64,000 nt of DNA from Streptomyces canus (GTDB lineage Bacteria > Actinomycetota > Actinomycetes > Streptomycetales > Streptomycetaceae). Made by a program: the position numbers and the translations under genes. Each line of letters starts with the position of its first letter. Within the stretch, counting starts at the first letter, position 1. The stretch covers positions 248,001 through 312,000 of the forward strand of contig NZ_CP107989.1 of assembly GCF_041435015.1 (NCBI RefSeq), read 5' to 3'. Under the pieces are notes generated by a model. That model was not told the origin of the DNA and ran no database searches. It worked only from the letters and a program-made list of their open reading frames with translations. Shown piece by piece: positions 63,592 through 64,000 of the stretch.

Positions 63592-64000
63592 GTGGGCTCG
63601 ATCCTGGTCCAGCTCGCCCGGAACGCCGGCGTCCACGCGATCGGCACGGCGAGCCCGCGCCATCACGAGGCGCTGCGCGCACTCGGCGTGGAGCCGATCG
63701 ACTACCGCGACCCCGACCTGGCCGCCCGCGTCCGCGCACTGGCTCCCGACGGTGTCGATGCCGTGTTCGACCACCTCGGCGGCGCGCGCGTCACCCTCTC
63801 CTACCGACTGCTCAACCGCACCGGCACGCTGGTCTCGTACAGCATCGCGGCCGCGCTCGACGACACTCGCCCGATACTGCTCGACTTCCTGCCCCTGCTG
63901 GCCAAGCTGGCGTTCTGGAACCACCTGCCCACACGCAGGCACGCGAGCTTCTACGACATCTGGGCGGGCGCCGGCAAGCCGGACTCGGCCAAGCGCGAGG
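63592..64000 (+). pseudogene. Medium-chain dehydrogenase (quinone oxidoreductase type), N-terminally truncated and cut by window edge
   Basis: Reads VGSILVQLARNAGVHAIGTA, EALRALGVEPIDYRDPDLAA, PDGVDAVFDHLGGARVTLSY, NRTGTLVSYSIAAALDDTRP, the NAD(P)-binding half of a zinc-independent MDR/quinone oxidoreductase. The N-terminal catalytic domain (about 150 residues) is not present upstream, where unrelated minus-strand debris lies. The 3' end is beyond the window. Probably a remnant. Confidence 0.7.

Overview
High-GC, codon-biased DNA with GTG/TTG starts, strong GGAGG ribosome sites, Rv1733c-like, DUF1003, WYL and ECF41 genes: this is a Streptomyces (or very close actinomycete) chromosome, probably an accessory or arm region. 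I found no tRNA, rRNA or CRISPR array.

Layout. (1) 0-3 kb: a GH127 arabinofuranosidase gene (cut by the window edge) divergent from a LacI regulator, then a small membrane protein and a GNAT acetyltransferase. (2) 4-39.8 kb: a hypoxia/dormancy island. It holds a flavohemoglobin, an Acg-type nitroreductase, D-lactate dehydrogenase, three CBS-BON proteins, a DevR/OsdR-type response regulator, a type I GAPDH split by an IS110-family element, AdhE, pyruvate formate-lyase with its activase, four tandem universal stress proteins, a PNPOx-like protein, carbamate kinase, a lone cyclic-nucleotide-binding domain, a flavodoxin, a GNAT/acyl-CoA ligase fusion and a SulP transporter. A 14-bp palindrome (GGGNC-N4-GNCCC), resembling the mycobacterial DosR box, recurs mostly 70-130 bp upstream of these genes, so they look like one regulon. 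The island is also eroding: remnants of a second response regulator, adhP, DoxX, ornithine carbamoyltransferase, a universal stress protein, SulP and flavohemoglobin are readable. (3) 40-54.5 kb: a 12-gene catabolic operon on the minus strand (FAD monooxygenase, extradiol dioxygenase, ACMSD-like amidohydrolase, two FAH-family enzymes, cyclase, SDR, CoA-transferase A/B, ornithine-cyclodeaminase-like, aldehyde dehydrogenase, DHDPS-family aldolase), with a divergent LysR regulator and an MFS transporter. The content fits aromatic ring cleavage, substrate unknown. (4) 54.9-64 kb: small regulator/enzyme pairs (TetR/epoxide-hydrolase-like, WYL/VOC), an IS5-family remnant, a small secreted protein, an ECF41 sigma factor translationally coupled to a carboxymuconolactone-decarboxylase-like protein, and a truncated quinone-oxidoreductase-like gene at the edge.

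How it works together (inference). Under oxygen limitation or NO stress a DevR-type regulator would switch on redox disposal (pyruvate to formate/acetyl-CoA, acetyl-CoA to ethanol, pyruvate to lactate), substrate-level ATP (GAPDH, carbamate kinase), NO detoxification and stress/energy-sensing proteins (USP, CBS). Loss of adhP, ornithine carbamoyltransferase and this GAPDH copy suggests the programme is being trimmed while its formate/ethanol/lactate core stays intact.

The most novel item is the IS110-family element: its 400-nt non-coding left end carries short segments that match the element ends and the GAPDH target in the order and geometry expected of a bridge RNA.
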